Assembly: GCA_963930775.1 (NCBI GenBank)
Contig: OZ005699.1
Span: 1,633,501-1,697,500 of the forward strand
Direction: 5' to 3'
Length of the DNA: 64,000 nucleotides
DNA from: Cliona cf. orientalis
Taxonomy: Eukaryota > Porifera > Demospongiae > Clionaida > Clionaidae
A program made the position numbers and the translations under genes. The notes beneath the pieces are model-generated. The model did no database searches and was not told the DNA's origin. It saw only the letters and a program-made list of their open reading frames with translations. This document shows, piece after piece, positions 1 through 14,687 of the stretch. The first letter of the stretch is position 1. The number at the start of each line of letters is the position of its first letter.

Positions 1-162
1 TGTGGTGTTTATTAGTGAAAATAACTAGATGAGTACGTACATTAGTGACTCTTAATGAGAAATTTTGGGCTAACCCAGAGTATCTCATTCTCATCCCCCT
101 CTCTCCTCCCCCCTCTTTCTCTCTCCCTCTCCCTCTCTCCCCCCCTCTCTCTTCCTCTCCAG

Positions 163-3100
163 CCCTATCCTGGAGGCCTTTGGTAATGCCAAGACCGTCT
201 ACAACAACAACTCGAGTCGATTTGGAAAGTTCATTCGTCTCAACTTCCTTGAGGCCGGCAACATTGAAGGAGGAAAAATCATCGACTGTATCCTCATGCA
301 ATAATAATTTGATTAGGTTCATGTACTGGTATGCTGTGTGCTTATGTACATGTATGCGAATGTTATTTAAATGAGCAGTCACTGATCGAGATAGCGTCCT
401 CTAGAGTTATATGTTTCCAAGGCAGAATATAATATTATGTACATGATATCATATCCACCATCCCTTGCATTATTGGGAAAGTGATTATTAGATACTTACA
501 TTTCTACATTATTGTGCATGTGTTCTTTCTTGACGTTTATTGACTAAGATCTCCTTGAGAAGAATCGTGTCGTTCGTCAGAATCCCAAGGAGAGAAACTT
601 TCACATCTTCTACGCCATGTTGGCAGGAGTCAGCACTGACAGTGAGGCAGCCCTCAGAGACCAGCTGAAGCTCAAGGACCCAAACTCCTTCCACTACCTC
701 AACCAGAGTGGCTGTGTCAGTGACCCCACCATCGATGACGTGGAGGACTTTAACAGGGTATAATAATAGTACATCATGTTGAAGCGTACTCGAGTGACGA
801 CCTGTACCTATTTTGGGTGTAGGTGACGACCTTTACCCACTTATCTGTCTTGTGTGCGACCTTTACCTATTTTGTCGAATTCCCCCTATTGCTATAATAT
901 TATAGCTAGGCCCAGTGCATTATAAACAGTTGAAGATCTGCATTCTAACTATTCCACACTGTAATACTGTCTCATATACATGTATAGTGTACAATCAAGT
1001 GGTTTCTACTGGGATTTTCATTAGTATTGCTAGGGTATATTGTACTCACTATAAGAAGTGGGAGGCTCTTTGATTGTACATAATACATTAGATTAATAGC
1101 TTGGAATTAAGGAGCCTGGAGATTTATTAACGATTAGTGAGCAGAGTTTATTCCTCTCCCTCCCCATCTGTAGGTCAGAAATGCCTTTCAAATAATGGAC
1201 ATGTCTCAGGAGCAAGTACAGGACGTCCTCACTGTGCTCAGTGGCATACTTCACCTTGGTAATATTTCCTTCGTGGCTCACACTGGCGCTCAGATTGCTG
1301 ACAAGGCAGTTTTGGCGACGACAGCTGGCCTGTTTGCATTGGACGTTGATCGTCTTGGCGACGCTCTCACTCAGAAGTTCATGGTGCTGAGAGGAGAAGA
1401 GATTAAAACTCCTCTAACCAAAGAACAGGTACAATAATATCATTAATGTGTGCATTTTTCATGCTCTGCTTTTAGATGTTCCACGTGGGTGCTACAATTA
1501 AGTGTGTATTTTTAGCTCAACAGTATTGATGAGCACTCGAGACTGATAGTCAGTGATTGAATATTTTGCTTTACAACCGTCCATACCGCTATCATGATAC
1601 AAAATGCACCAGTAACCATCATTCACAGGACCGTAGGAAGCAAATTTTCAGTGGTCAGGCCTGTCTTCTGTAGAGAGACTGTGATCACATAATGTGTTGC
1701 TGGGGCATGCAAGATATACATGTACATAGTACCAATGACCTTTACCAAAAGTATCGACCAGAAAGTGGTCAGGCCATGGCCTGATCAGCCAGACCGGCTC
1801 CTACGGCTCTGATTCAATATGTACATAGTTGTGTGTTGTATTAAGTAAGTAAGTACATGTACTTGTTTATGTTCTAGGCTGAAGACTCCCGTGACTCCAC
1901 TGCAATGCGTGTCTATGCCAACCTGTTTCGGTGGATTCTGGAGCGAATCAACGTGAGAATCAGAGGAGGAGAGGACAAGTTTGCCTTTGTCGGAGTGCTC
2001 GACATTTTCGGATTCGAGAATTTCGAAGTGAATCGATTTGAACAGTTCAACATCAATTTTGCCAACGAGAAACTCCAGGAGTACTTCAACAAGCACATCT
2101 TTTCCCTTGAGCAGCATGAGTACAGCAAGTAAGATCAAAATTAATGTGCATATAATAATATTATACAGTGGAACCCCTCCCTATGTACCTTTGACCTCAC
2201 ATTGCAGGGAGGGTATCGACTGGGCTGACATCGAGTGGGTGGACAATGCGGAGTGCCTGGACCTCATTGAAAAGGTTTGTACAATATTATTATAATATTA
2301 TCATCTAGATACATTAAATCATATCAAAGGTGCTACATTGAACCCTGGGGAATTTTTGCATATTTGTTTAAATATTTGCATAATAATAATATTATAATCA
2401 TTATGATGATATCCAATAATATGATAATCAATAACATTTTGAAACTTGTCACTTTTTTAATAGAAACTTGGTATTCTTGATCTCTTGGACGAGGAGAGTC
2501 GATTTCCAAAGGGCACGGACAAGAGTCTACTGGAAAAACTGCATGACACACACAAGGGAAACACCTTCTACATCAAGCCAAAAGTGAACAACGCCAAGTT
2601 TGGCATCCGGCATTACGCTGGCGAGGTGTTCTACGACACCAACGGACTGCTGGACAAGAACAGAGACTCCTTTAGAGACGACATCTTGAAGGTCCTCAAG
2701 GACAGCAGGTGAGATACGTGTAGGTGGTTCAGTGAAGTTGAAGTTACTGTAGTGCATAGCAATGATTGAAAATTTTTTACAAAGATATAATTGATACTTA
2801 AACGTTAGCTAGTTATGCACCAGTTGGTGACCTTTGACCATGTTGGATCTATACCTATGCATTTGGTACATGCCTTGTGGCTATAGTCATTGGGACTTAA
2901 TTTTGAACTTATCATAACCAGCAGTCCTCGATAGTATAGTGGTAAGTATCTCCGCCTGTCACGCGGAAGACCCGGGTTCGATTCCCGGTCGGGGAGGCAA
3001 TACTTTTTTTTCCGTAATGAATAAGCAAGTTATGTCCCGCATACTTCAATTTAGTAATAATAATTATGCTCATGATAATAATGTATTGTCTTTTTTTGCG

Positions 3101-3991
3101 TTTAGGTCTGACTTTGTGTATGATCTGTTTGAGCATATGAGTGTGAGTGATCAGGGAGGAGGGGGGAAGAGACCGACCATGATGGGCAAGAGAGGAGGAA
3201 AGCCTTCAAGAAAGAAGACAACTGTCAGTTCACAGTTCAAGGTTAGTACATTGATGAATCATGCAATTGCAGGATTTAATTCGGGGGGATTGAGTAGTGC
3301 AAAGGGGGAAGGGGGGAGGGGGGAGGGGGCATTTGGAATTTCAGCAGTTAGACCCCAAACTGATCCATTGCAGCTCCTTTGCTATTCATCTGCTCCACCC
3401 CCGACCATAAGAAAGTTTTCTCACTGAAACTCTGATATAAGCTCATGTACATGTATATCTACGACCAATCCCATCATACATGCCAACCTGTGGATAGTCT
3501 TGTGCTTGAAATTTGTATAAAAATGTGCTTGATTTGGGGCATTTTTGCTTGAAAATGCTACTATAGCTTCTCCAAAATGTATTAGCATATATGGGCCAGA
3601 TTCTCACAAAAAAACGAGGGATTTAGTGATTTTTGTGAGGGATGGGTACCATTTTTACTTGAAATCAAGCAGAAAGCTGGATGGTTGGTAGGTATGCCCC
3701 ATACCTCTATGGAGTAACCATAATGTGTGCATGCATGCTTGGATTCACGTACGTACATGCAGCAGTTAGTGTTAATTATTTATAAAGGTAGTTCATGTAC
3801 ATGCATGTACATGTACATGTATAACTACTATGTATAATTACAAGGCTCAAAACGTAATATGTATGTACATGTACATCATTGCTACAGTTCAAATGTATAT
3901 GCCTACTCGATAATAGTTTTAAAAGTCAAAGTATGCCATGACTTCATCTTTTAGAAGGGACAATTGTTTTCCATCACACAAGTAGAACCTG

Positions 3992-4069
<78 letters not shown>

Positions 4070-7000
4070 TGCACAAATATGGTGCGAGTGTGTGTGCTCA
4101 TAGTTTGGAAGGCTAAGGTTTTACCAAAAGCAATGCCACAAATTTCATGTTCTATATAACACACTGACCTGGTGGCCAAGGTCCCATATCACACACTTGA
4201 AACTCCTTCCCAACCGTCTCCCCCAGTTCGGGCGGGAACTGGTCAATAATGCAGGTGTACCAGTAGCCAGGAAGGCATGGAGGCAGTTGTATCCCAATCA
4301 GCTGATCTCTATAGCAGAGTTTTACACCTGTATAGCAAGTAGATAATAAAGCGAAATTATCGTGCACGTGAAAAAATTATGCGAATGAGTCAAAACGAGC
4401 CTCTTGAAAAATGTACATGATTTTAATTTATGCGTGTAAGTGATTTATGTATTTGCATAATAAAAATTTATGCAACTGCCACTTGACTTACATAATTCAC
4501 ATAAATAAAACTCACACATAAAAATATCACTTCATGGTACTTGTATTGATTATTTTTATAAAAATTTTAATGCTTACATCAGAGTGTATACGCTCTTTTT
4601 GTGTGTGTGTGTGGATGCTGGTGAGGATGTGCAAAGAACGACAAGGTCATCTTACCTTCATATTAATTAGTATTTACAGATTTACCTTCTGGTGTGGAGA
4701 CTTTTTCAACAGTCACCAATGTCCCACTAAGAGTCGGGAAAAAGAACTGTTGCTGCTGCGGCTGTTCATCTTTACTCGGTAGCTTATGATCTGCGGGTGG
4801 CTTGAAATCCTTGTACGGATTTTTGGCAGCTTCGTCTCCCTCCTGCACCCTCGCGGAAACTTTAGTAGATGAAACGATTTCAGATTGCTCCATGTTTGCT
4901 TTATTCATCTCCAGAGCTTGGAGAATCAGCCTGGCTAGTTCTGCAGACTGTTTCCCAGGTGGTGCAGCATCTACTACACCGACGATCAGAGTAGCTGCAC
5001 AGACGACCAGAATTAGAATGCTGCATTCATCTCTCGTTGGTTGCAATGGGAAATTTTGGCTGCCGAGTTACAAATCTGTGATGGTTGACTTGTGCTGATT
5101 GCTGAAGAGCTTGATTTTGCTGTTGCTTGCTAACCTGCTTCTCTGTGGTTTATTTTATAGAACCGCTTCAAGCTTTGTATGGCTTTCTTCTTGGGATTTT
5201 CTCACTATAGGATGAAAACGCCACTGCACTTTCTAAGGGCTTTGGTATCTAATGTTAGTTTAAATTGTATGAGTTCTCAATACCCAGTCATTAAGAGATC
5301 TCCATGCTCTGCTGTCAGCACATACACAGTATTAGACTGATGGAAAGCATTTAATAATGTGTCAGTTTTACGAGCTCTTCGGTTACTTAATTTTATTCCT
5401 AGAAATCTCCGTGAAGGCATTAATTATTACATGTATGGCTTAATTCCCATGAAATTTCGCCGCTGCATGCAGTATTAGAGATTCAGTCTACGTCTCCTGT
5501 GAGCTGCAGTTGTGCACAATGTCATAATTCGCATCCCATTTTATTTAAAAGTTGACACCTCTTAATGGATAACACTTTGATTTAATAGTAGTTGCGGTTC
5601 AATGATTTTATTGGTTTGTGGCTTGACTCATGTGGCTTGGAAATTTAAAAATTGAAATTCTTGGAATTACAGCCTGACCTTGGCCCTTTTCTAAGGGCCG
5701 TTACCATGACTACTTGATAATTTCATTACCCTCATACAAGTTAGCACCTGTTGCTCCAATTCAGTGCATGCTGCTGTTTCTATGATTGGCTCTGTGGCCT
5801 AGTATTAGATTTCAAGTTCTTGGAAAGATCTGCGTAATGATTTCATAACATGGTCTCATAAGCTAGGCTACAGTAATAATTATTGTGGTTACTTAATAGT
5901 TGTCGAGTTCTCTGCAGTTTGTCTGGTTGCCAGTGAACGGATCTGGCACTGATGTGGTATTGGCCTGATGTCTGCTTACAAGTATAGTTGCATTGTTGCA
6001 ATTAATATAATATTATACGTACACTGACCTCATGCATGGAGGATTAAGCAATGCATTTCTGTATAGCTGTCTTGCACTTAAAAGCTTACTGAGCATAAAT
6101 GCACAGTTAAAGTTCCTTTTCCACATAAAAATTGATAATTCACACGTAGATTTAACTTGCAATTAGTAAGTTATTAAGCAAATGAAGGAAATTTATCTCT
6201 CTCTCTCTGATAGGACTCGCTGCACTCTCTGATGACAATGCTGGGTCAGGCTAATCCTTACTTTGTCCGCTGCATCAAGCCCAACGTGGAGAAATGTCCG
6301 GACCGCTTCCTACCTCAGGTCGTCCTCAACCAGCTCAAATACTCAGGTGAGGAGAATCATAACGTACTGCTGCACATGATATGTTTGCTGTATACATTGT
6401 ACATGTAATAGATCATCTGTGCACTAATGAGCATTCAGAGTTAATAATCGTACCTTTAAGATGAGACATTTGCTCTGAATAGGAAATAGTGTGCTCTGAT
6501 TTCCAGTACTTTCATTACAGCCTGTTAAGTGCTACAAAATGTTATCACCTATGTGCCTTTATAATCAGTGATGAGCTTACTACGAAATTCAACTCAATAA
6601 TATGCTATATGATCTTGTTTTTTTTCACTTGCATAGGTATGATGGAGACGGTGAGGATTCGTCGCTCCGGCTACCCCGTCCGTCGAAGCTTTGAGGATTT
6701 CCTCTTCCGCTACAACGTGCTCGGTCGCCACCTCTCCCCCTCCATGGCTGACAAGCAGAGATGTGAGGCCATCCTGGCTCAGCACGTCACAGACACTCAT
6801 AGCAGGGACTGGCAGCCTGGGAAGACAAAGGTAATAAATAATACAGTCAAACTTGTGTACTATATACCTTATGAAAATTTTAATATTCGTGGGTATACAA
6901 TTTTTAGCGAAAATTAGGCAAACTGCTAATTTCGCTAAATTTAGTACCCCAAACAAAAGTGTCCTTAAGGTAAGGCAGCTACCTCCTTTTGATAGCAAGC

Positions 7001-7326
7001 ACCAAGTGGTGAAACTCCATACTCCAATATTGTACACTTCTTTAAAGCAGTGATACACATACATGTAATTTTGTAATGTTCAAATAGTATATTCATATAC
7101 ATGTACATTCTTAGATGTTTTATCGGGAGAACTTGGAGAGAGCTTTGGAGAAGCATCGCAACACTGAACTGAGAGAGGTCTGCAAGAAGATCTACTTTGT
7201 CATCCTTGCAGTCATTGCCAGAAGAAGGTTCCTCAAAAACAAGGCCAGGATCGTACAATGCCAGAAGTTTGTCAAGGTATGTGTTAAAAAAAGAGAGAGA
7301 GTAGAGAGAGAGAGTGACAGAATTAG

Positions 7327-7357
<31 letters not shown>

Positions 7358-10300
7358 AGGGGGGAAGATGGATAGTACAGAGCAAGATAATAATTATGCA
7401 TTAATTGTGGTAGTAATAATAATATTATGTTGATGTGTGTACATAATAATGATGTCACATTGCTGTATTTATCTTCCTTACAGTGCTTTATCTACAAGAG
7501 ACGATTCCTGAGGATCCGTAAAGCTGCCATCTCCATGCAGAGAGTAAGTATTAAACCTTACAGTACCTACACACCCACATAAATATACACGCCATACATG
7601 ATACTGATTCAGAATAAGAATAACTATAATATACATGTATCTATCTCACTGTTTGCTCCATCCAACAGTTTGAGCGAGGGAGGCAAGCCCGAAAGCTGTT
7701 TGCCCAGCTCCTGGAGCAGAAGAGGATTGAGGAGGAAAGACGCCGCGAAGAGGAGAGAAGGAGGGAGGAGGAGAGACAGAGAGAGCTCGAGAGACTGGAG
7801 AGAGAGAAGAAGGAACAAGAGGCTGCAGAAATGAGAAGAAGGGTGAATAATTAAGTCATGTTTTTGATAGTTTCTCTATGATCACGTTGTTGGGGTGTAT
7901 ATAAGATGACTTAATTATAAGCACCGCAGCCTTAGCTAGTAATGCAAAATACTACATGTACGTGTACACCCTCATGTTTTAGCATTCAATATATAAATAA
8001 TCTACATGGAGTAAGATAGAACCAAGTTTATAACAGAGATAAATGTACCTGAGGCGAATTTTGAGACTTTGATACTCCCTATGCACATTTTGACCAATTT
8101 CAGCTCGAGGAGGAAGAGCGTCAGCGTCGCGAAGCAGAGCAAGAGAGACTACGAATCGAGGAAGAACAGAGACAAGCCGCTCTTGTGAAGATCAGGGAGC
8201 TTGAGGAAGAACACCGTCGTCTTGAAGAGGAGAGGAGGAGGAGAGAGGAAGAGCTCAAGAAAGCGATGGAGGAAGAAGCGAGGCGGAAGGCCGAGGAGGA
8301 GAGGATAATGGCGGCTCGAGAGGAGGAAGCTAAGATCAATAGACAGGCTGAGGACGCCTTTGCCATCATCGGTGACCTGGATAATGCTCTGAAGGGATTC
8401 ACGGAAACTCTCGGCCTCTCTGATGTATGTAATTGGGTGCATATTATTTCACATTATGGGAATATACAATAATTACATGAGATCTTGACACTTTAAAGCG
8501 ATGATCGTTCTTTTAGGTTCAGAGTATAGTCTACAAGTGCATATACATGTACACTATGAAATGTGCCACTTCAGTTATGTTTTGGAAATACATGCATTTT
8601 GGGATTATAGTGACCAAAGTATAAGATTTCAGTGTGTTTGTACGTTACTAATGATAGCCGAAATCCGTATTTTATGCGTACATGTATACATGTGTATCTC
8701 TGTGTGTACAGAATGAGTTCAGTGATGTTGAGGACCTTGAGGAGGATGAGTTTGAGAGTGGTTTTGAGGACATGAAGACAGACGAAGAGTACGAGGAAGA
8801 GCTGGACCCTCACTCGAGCAAGTTCAGGGCCGAGGGTCAGCTCATGGCCTACGAGGAGGAGCCAAACTTCGAGGGATACCTCTCAGTCAGGGTATGTAAC
8901 ATATTATCATCGATAGTGGGAAACTTTTTAATTTGGTGAATTGGTGATATTCCGCAAAAATCGCCAAATTTTGAAATCTGCCACTATTTTTCATGTGCTA
9001 TCGAGCCATGCGGACGAACTCACAATCACCAAATTCAAAGATCACCAATGCGTGAATGCTATGAACATTTGATTCATCATGCATGCAGGGTAATAAGAGG
9101 ATTGGCTGGAAGAGGCGGTGGGCCATCATTCGTGACGATGTGTTGATGTTCTTTGAGATGAAGCAGGATGCCATCAAACAAGGATGGCTATTCAAGAAGA
9201 GCAGTGGAAGTGGGACACTGGGAAGGTGAGAGGAATGTAGAGAAAGGGAGAAGAGGGTGGGGGAGAGGTATGGAAGGAAGGAGGGATCGAGGAGAGATCT
9301 TAGAGAGAGAGGTCTACGAGAGAGAGAGTGAATGAAAGAGAGAGAGACAGAAAGAGAGGGAGGAGAGATCTTAGATAGAGAGAGGTCTACAAGAGAGAGA
9401 GAGTGAATGAAAGAGAGAGGGAGAGAGAAGGAGGGAGGAAGGAGAGATCTGAGAGAGAAAGAGAGAGTTTTACATGAGGAGAGAGATGATAAATTGATTT
9501 CTTCATTTACAGGCGAAATTGGAAGAATCGCTACTTTGCTCTACGTGGTAAAACTCTATTCTATTACTCTGAAAGTGATCTTGCCACAGCAAAACCAAAT
9601 GGAGCTATTGACCTCAAGGATGTCAGGTACGAGTTCACCCAGTTTTCCATCCAAATTCCCCATTATTCCATTCCCATTCCACTTCAGTGGCATCATCGAG
9701 GATGGTGGGACAAGGGAGCACTCGTTTGGTATTGTGACGCTGGAGAGGACTTACCATCTCACCTCGGAGACTGAGCAAGACAAGAAGTAACTGCACACTA
9801 ATAATAAATGGCATGCTGTATAATAATTTTTCATAGGAATGATCTCGCATCCTCAATTATTTACTTAATCGCACCATAGGACTGCACTATAGCCTTATAA
9901 TGCAAAAGATCATGGAAATTGTCATTAAATTTTTGACAGATTCACATAATTTTCTCATGCACTTACAAATGTCACATTTTATCCAATACCTTGCTGAATG
10001 TAACACATTCACAACTGTAATGCAATGTGTCTTTCCCCCCTTCCAGCGAGTGGTGTGAGATTATCCGTCGAGTGCGTGGAATGCCAGAGGCCAAGGTGAA
10101 GAGTCTCCTAGCTCAGGAGGTAGATCCAAGGAAGGCACTGATGACCATCGACTTGGAGCTCATCGACTCTGTCTCCGCTCTAGACCAGGAGAAAAAGTGA
10201 GACTCTATACTGCTAGCACTGATTTAAAATACATGTGTGTACAAAAAATAAAACAAAATAATCGGATACAACTGAAATCAGCTGGAGTATGAAATATAAT

Positions 10301-13300
10301 AATGTAGCACACACACAAACACACACATACTGTAGTTACAACATACGATCGTAAGAAATTAGCATTTTATGAATTCTCTTAATGTGTACATATGTAGTCA
10401 TTGACGACCTTTACCAGAAAAGCGAGCATTTTTCAAAATTGAACTTATTTTTTTCCATACGTGGTATTAGATTAAGTACAATATTATGGCCACTAGTGCA
10501 GGATTTAATGCACTTCTGTACGTTTATTGCACATACTTTTGCAGGCCTAACTCCTTTGCCATCTACACTGCTAATCGTATTCATGACGTCGTTGCTGACA
10601 GTTCAGGTGAGATGCACATGTGGATTGGTGCTCTCTCCCCCAAGAAGTTCTCCCTCGGAGATGATGATATACTCAGCACCTGCCTCATGAAAGGTCAGTT
10701 CACAGTATGGATAAGCTTATCCATAACTCAAGTTTTACTGTTGCATAATTAAAACAATAATAAAAGTGTATCCACGAGCTTCTAGATGGTATATAGTCGC
10801 TTATCCAGGAGTTGGTGCTTGCCCAGGACACTACAATGTCCATGTACATGTCCATGGAGTCTGCATGCCTCTTTGTCAGTTGGCCTGATCCCTTTTTGCT
10901 CTATTTAAGCATAATATTGTGCAAATTTTATATGTTATATCAAGGGCTTGGTTATATACAGTTACATACCTCTCCTTGATTTGTGTGTACATGTATGTAG
11001 GTTGGTTGATTAAGGAGGGGAGAGTTCGTCGGAAGAGGTTCTTCATCTTGACGGAAAGCCTTCAGCTGCGCTACTACAAGAGTGAGGACACCAGGCAGCC
11101 CGTCACCGGATGTATCCACCTAAACTGGTATGCATAAAATATATAGCACCCTTCCATCCTTGTATGCATGTACATGTACAATGTAAGTATGAAGTGGGGA
11201 TCACGTGTTTCAAATTTTTTGCCACTTCTACCAACAAGAGAAAAAATGTCTAATCAGGATTTTTTTTAATCTTCCCTTCTTTATGGCCATCTTTCCTTCC
11301 CCACTTCAATATTTCTATGCTGCACACAACTGTATGCATGGCTGCATAGTTTTTATCAATTGCAATTTATTCATGTAGCCTCTGTGCTGTTGATATGTAT
11401 GATGAGGTAGAAGCCAAAGAATCAGGTAATCAAAAAAATTTTTAGCACTATTTTTTTCTATTAATACATGTATAGTTATGCATGACCCGAAGGTCCAATT
11501 CTAATTTTTGAGCATATCTATAAAATTTCTGTTGGTCCAGGGTTCTTCACCTTCAAGCTTCACGCTCGGAAGTCGTCGTACACATTCTCAGCTCGAACGG
11601 AAAGTGATGCCAACGACTGGATTCTCAACCTCCAGGATGCCATTGACACATGCCCTGCCATCCAGACCATCACTGAAAGACTAGTGCTGGAGATCATTGT
11701 GAGAAGTTAACATTAATAATTTTAACCTTTAACTGATTTGGTAACTAAAAAAATTGTATAATATGTATGCAGTATAGCTAGGTCACGCCTTCTCAGGCAC
11801 AAGATAGAGCCAGTGAAGCAGATGCCTAGCTGTGATAGTATAGGGATTAGTTTAGGGTTGGACTGCTTTCATCTATACCTACAATGAATTATTACCGTAC
11901 TACATGTATCATAATCTTACAGAAAAACAAGCACAGGCCGGACTGGGACAGGATCTATGAGAAGAGCAAGACCCTCAGTCGCACCAGCAATCCCATCAAG
12001 ACCCCTCTACTGGCCCTGCCCTATGGAAAACCTCCACTGCCAAGTGAGCACATTTGAAATACTCAGAAATTTCAATACGATTGCTATGAAGTGAATACCA
12101 CATGTACACTACTTACACACTATTCCTATCGATATTTACATAAAATAAATATGCGTGCTAATTATGTTATTTTTCATGTGCAGAGGATAAGGAAGAGCTG
12201 TATGGTACAAGGCACCAGGAGGCAGTGAAGATCTTCAATGCGCTTCTGTCACAGGAGAACTTGGCTGATCCCATCAAACAAGTGCAGTCTGTTATTCAGA
12301 AGTGCTTCGACATCCAGGATCTGCAATCTGAGGTACGTACAATGTAATTAATGGTGAAAAGCAATCATCATTTAAATCTCTCTCTCTCCCTCTCCCTCCT
12401 CCTTTCTCTTTCTCTCTCTCTCTCTCTCCTTCGCCATTTAGGTGTTCATCCAGTTGATCAAGCAGACAGCCGGCCTCACTGAAGAGGAAATTGATTCCCC
12501 TGGAGTCCTCTCCTGCTGGCAGACCCTGGCCTGTATGTGCTGCACCTTCCTACCAGAGAGAGCCATCAAGAGATACCTCATCATGCACACTAAAAAGTTA
12601 GTATTATTTCTTTCCAATTATAGTGCTATAGACGTGGGTATTTAAGCACATGCAAGAAACTATGCACTTAACATCTTATAATTACCTGCGCTAAAATGTC
12701 AGTACAAAACTGGCTACACACGTGTATATAGATGATAAGGGATTGTCTATAATAGTATTGGCTTGTGATTGATTAATTTTTATGATTACAGGGTCATAGA
12801 GAAGTACCCCGATACTGAGATGGCCAGATTTGCCGAGTACTGTCTAACAAACCTCTCAAGGACAAAGAGAAGGGACTATCCTCCGTCAAGAAACGAAGTC
12901 ATCGCTTGCCTGGTGAGTCTCAAGAATTTGCAGGTTCACAGCTTTCCTTGCCATGTATCTACCACCTACGAGGCTTATTTCAATGGGGCAAAGGGTTCTT
13001 TGCTTGTGAGCTCCCAGATCTCCTTACAACTAATATGGAGTTGCCCCCCCCCCCCCCCCCCCCCCCGCATTGAAAATTAGTAACATATATAAAGTAGGTG
13101 TGGCTTCCATTGTGGTCCCTTCGATGTTCAAATTATTTGGACTGCACACACTGGTCAATAATTACCTTATGTGACGTGATTTCAGAGATTTTCCCCTTCC
13201 TACCATGCTCATACAGGGTCGTCGAGAAATGAATGCAGTGGTGCACTGCTACGGTGGAGGTCAGTGTAACATCAGCGTCAATCCGTCGACAACGGCCGGG

Positions 13301-14655
13301 GAGGTAGTACAGAAGCTGTGCCTTGGCCTGCAGATAGCCCAGGAGAATAATCGATTTGCTCTTTTTGAGGTCGGCTTGAAGGAATCGAGAGTGATCGACG
13401 ATAAGACCATACTGGTGGACATCCTTGGCAAGTTTGAAATGTAAGATCCCTCTAATTATTATAATTTTATGTACATTATAGCTACAATACTCTATAAGGA
13501 TATGATAAATATTATTATCGTATCCTCCCGAAAATAAGTTACCCCTTTCAGGTTAGATATTTCTAAGGTATTATTCTTGTATTTATAGAGAGCACATGAA
13601 TTCATTGAAGAATATATCACAAGGCATCATGCCGGACAGAAATAGACAGAAGCTCTTCTTCAAAATGTTCTGTTTCATCAACCCTCACAATGTACCCACT
13701 GACAGTATTGAAGCAGCATTCATGTACGAACAGGTGAGTGGAGCACGCACTCAGTAGAAGGAAGGTGGCCTCTCTCTCTCCATCTCCCTCTCTTTCTTTC
13801 TCCCCTTCCCTCTCTCTCTCCCTCCCTCCCTCCCTCCCTTCCTCCCTCTTTCTTACACACACAGACTCATGCACATGCACAATGTCAACCCCTGCTGCCA
13901 CAATTATTATTAATATCACTCTCCTCTCTTTCCTTCTATCTCTGTATGTAGTTCTGTGATGATGTTGTGATGGGTCGATTCCCTGCTAGTCACGAGAGGC
14001 TGTTGAAACTGGCAGCACTGAGAATCCAGTTCCTCGAGGGAGACTACAAAACTGGGATCACCATGTAAGTGAACTGAAATTTTCCCATACATCATGTAGA
14101 ATGGTTTAAGGGTGGACTGCACGGCTGGTAGCTATTACCGTTGTATTATGAAGTAAGCTACAGTAGGTATATTTGTGAATTTTGACCATAATAATATTAT
14201 TATTATTATTTTTATTGTAGCGATGATGTCTCTGAATTGTACCCTGTCTCGAGACTTGAGCAAGAGGTCAAAGGTGAAAAGGACATTTACGGCCCCGGCA
14301 ATCTCCAGGATACATACTACCAGGTAAGTTGACTGGCAAAATTGAATAGTGCCAATATGTCACTATAGAATGTCCTTAAAGTAATTAATTGTCTTTCCAT
14401 GCAGAAAACGATTCGTCATAGTAAAGTTGGTACTCTGAGCAAGAAGATGAAGGCCCCCGAGATCTCAGATGCTGATAAACTCAAAGCTGCCATTGAAGTG
14501 AGGAAGAACACAATCAAAATCAACATCATTGACCTCTGGAAGAGAGTTCAGGTGAGAATGTTATGCAAGAGCTCATACTTTAACGGGACTGTGTGGCCGG
14601 ATCTGTACATGCAGGATCTCTCTCTCTCTCTCTCTTCCTCCTCCTCCCCTCCCCT

Positions 14656-14687
<32 letters not shown>

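Noticed and set aside
7192..7458. Minus-strand 88-codon frame over the poly-G tract
   Set aside because: Low-complexity Pro/Leu/Ser translation of the G run and GA repeats, overlapping a myosin exon.
8121..8442. Minus-strand Ser/Leu-rich frames of 93 and 97 codons
   Set aside because: Mirror of the Glu/Arg-rich helix-coding exon of the myosin on the plus strand.
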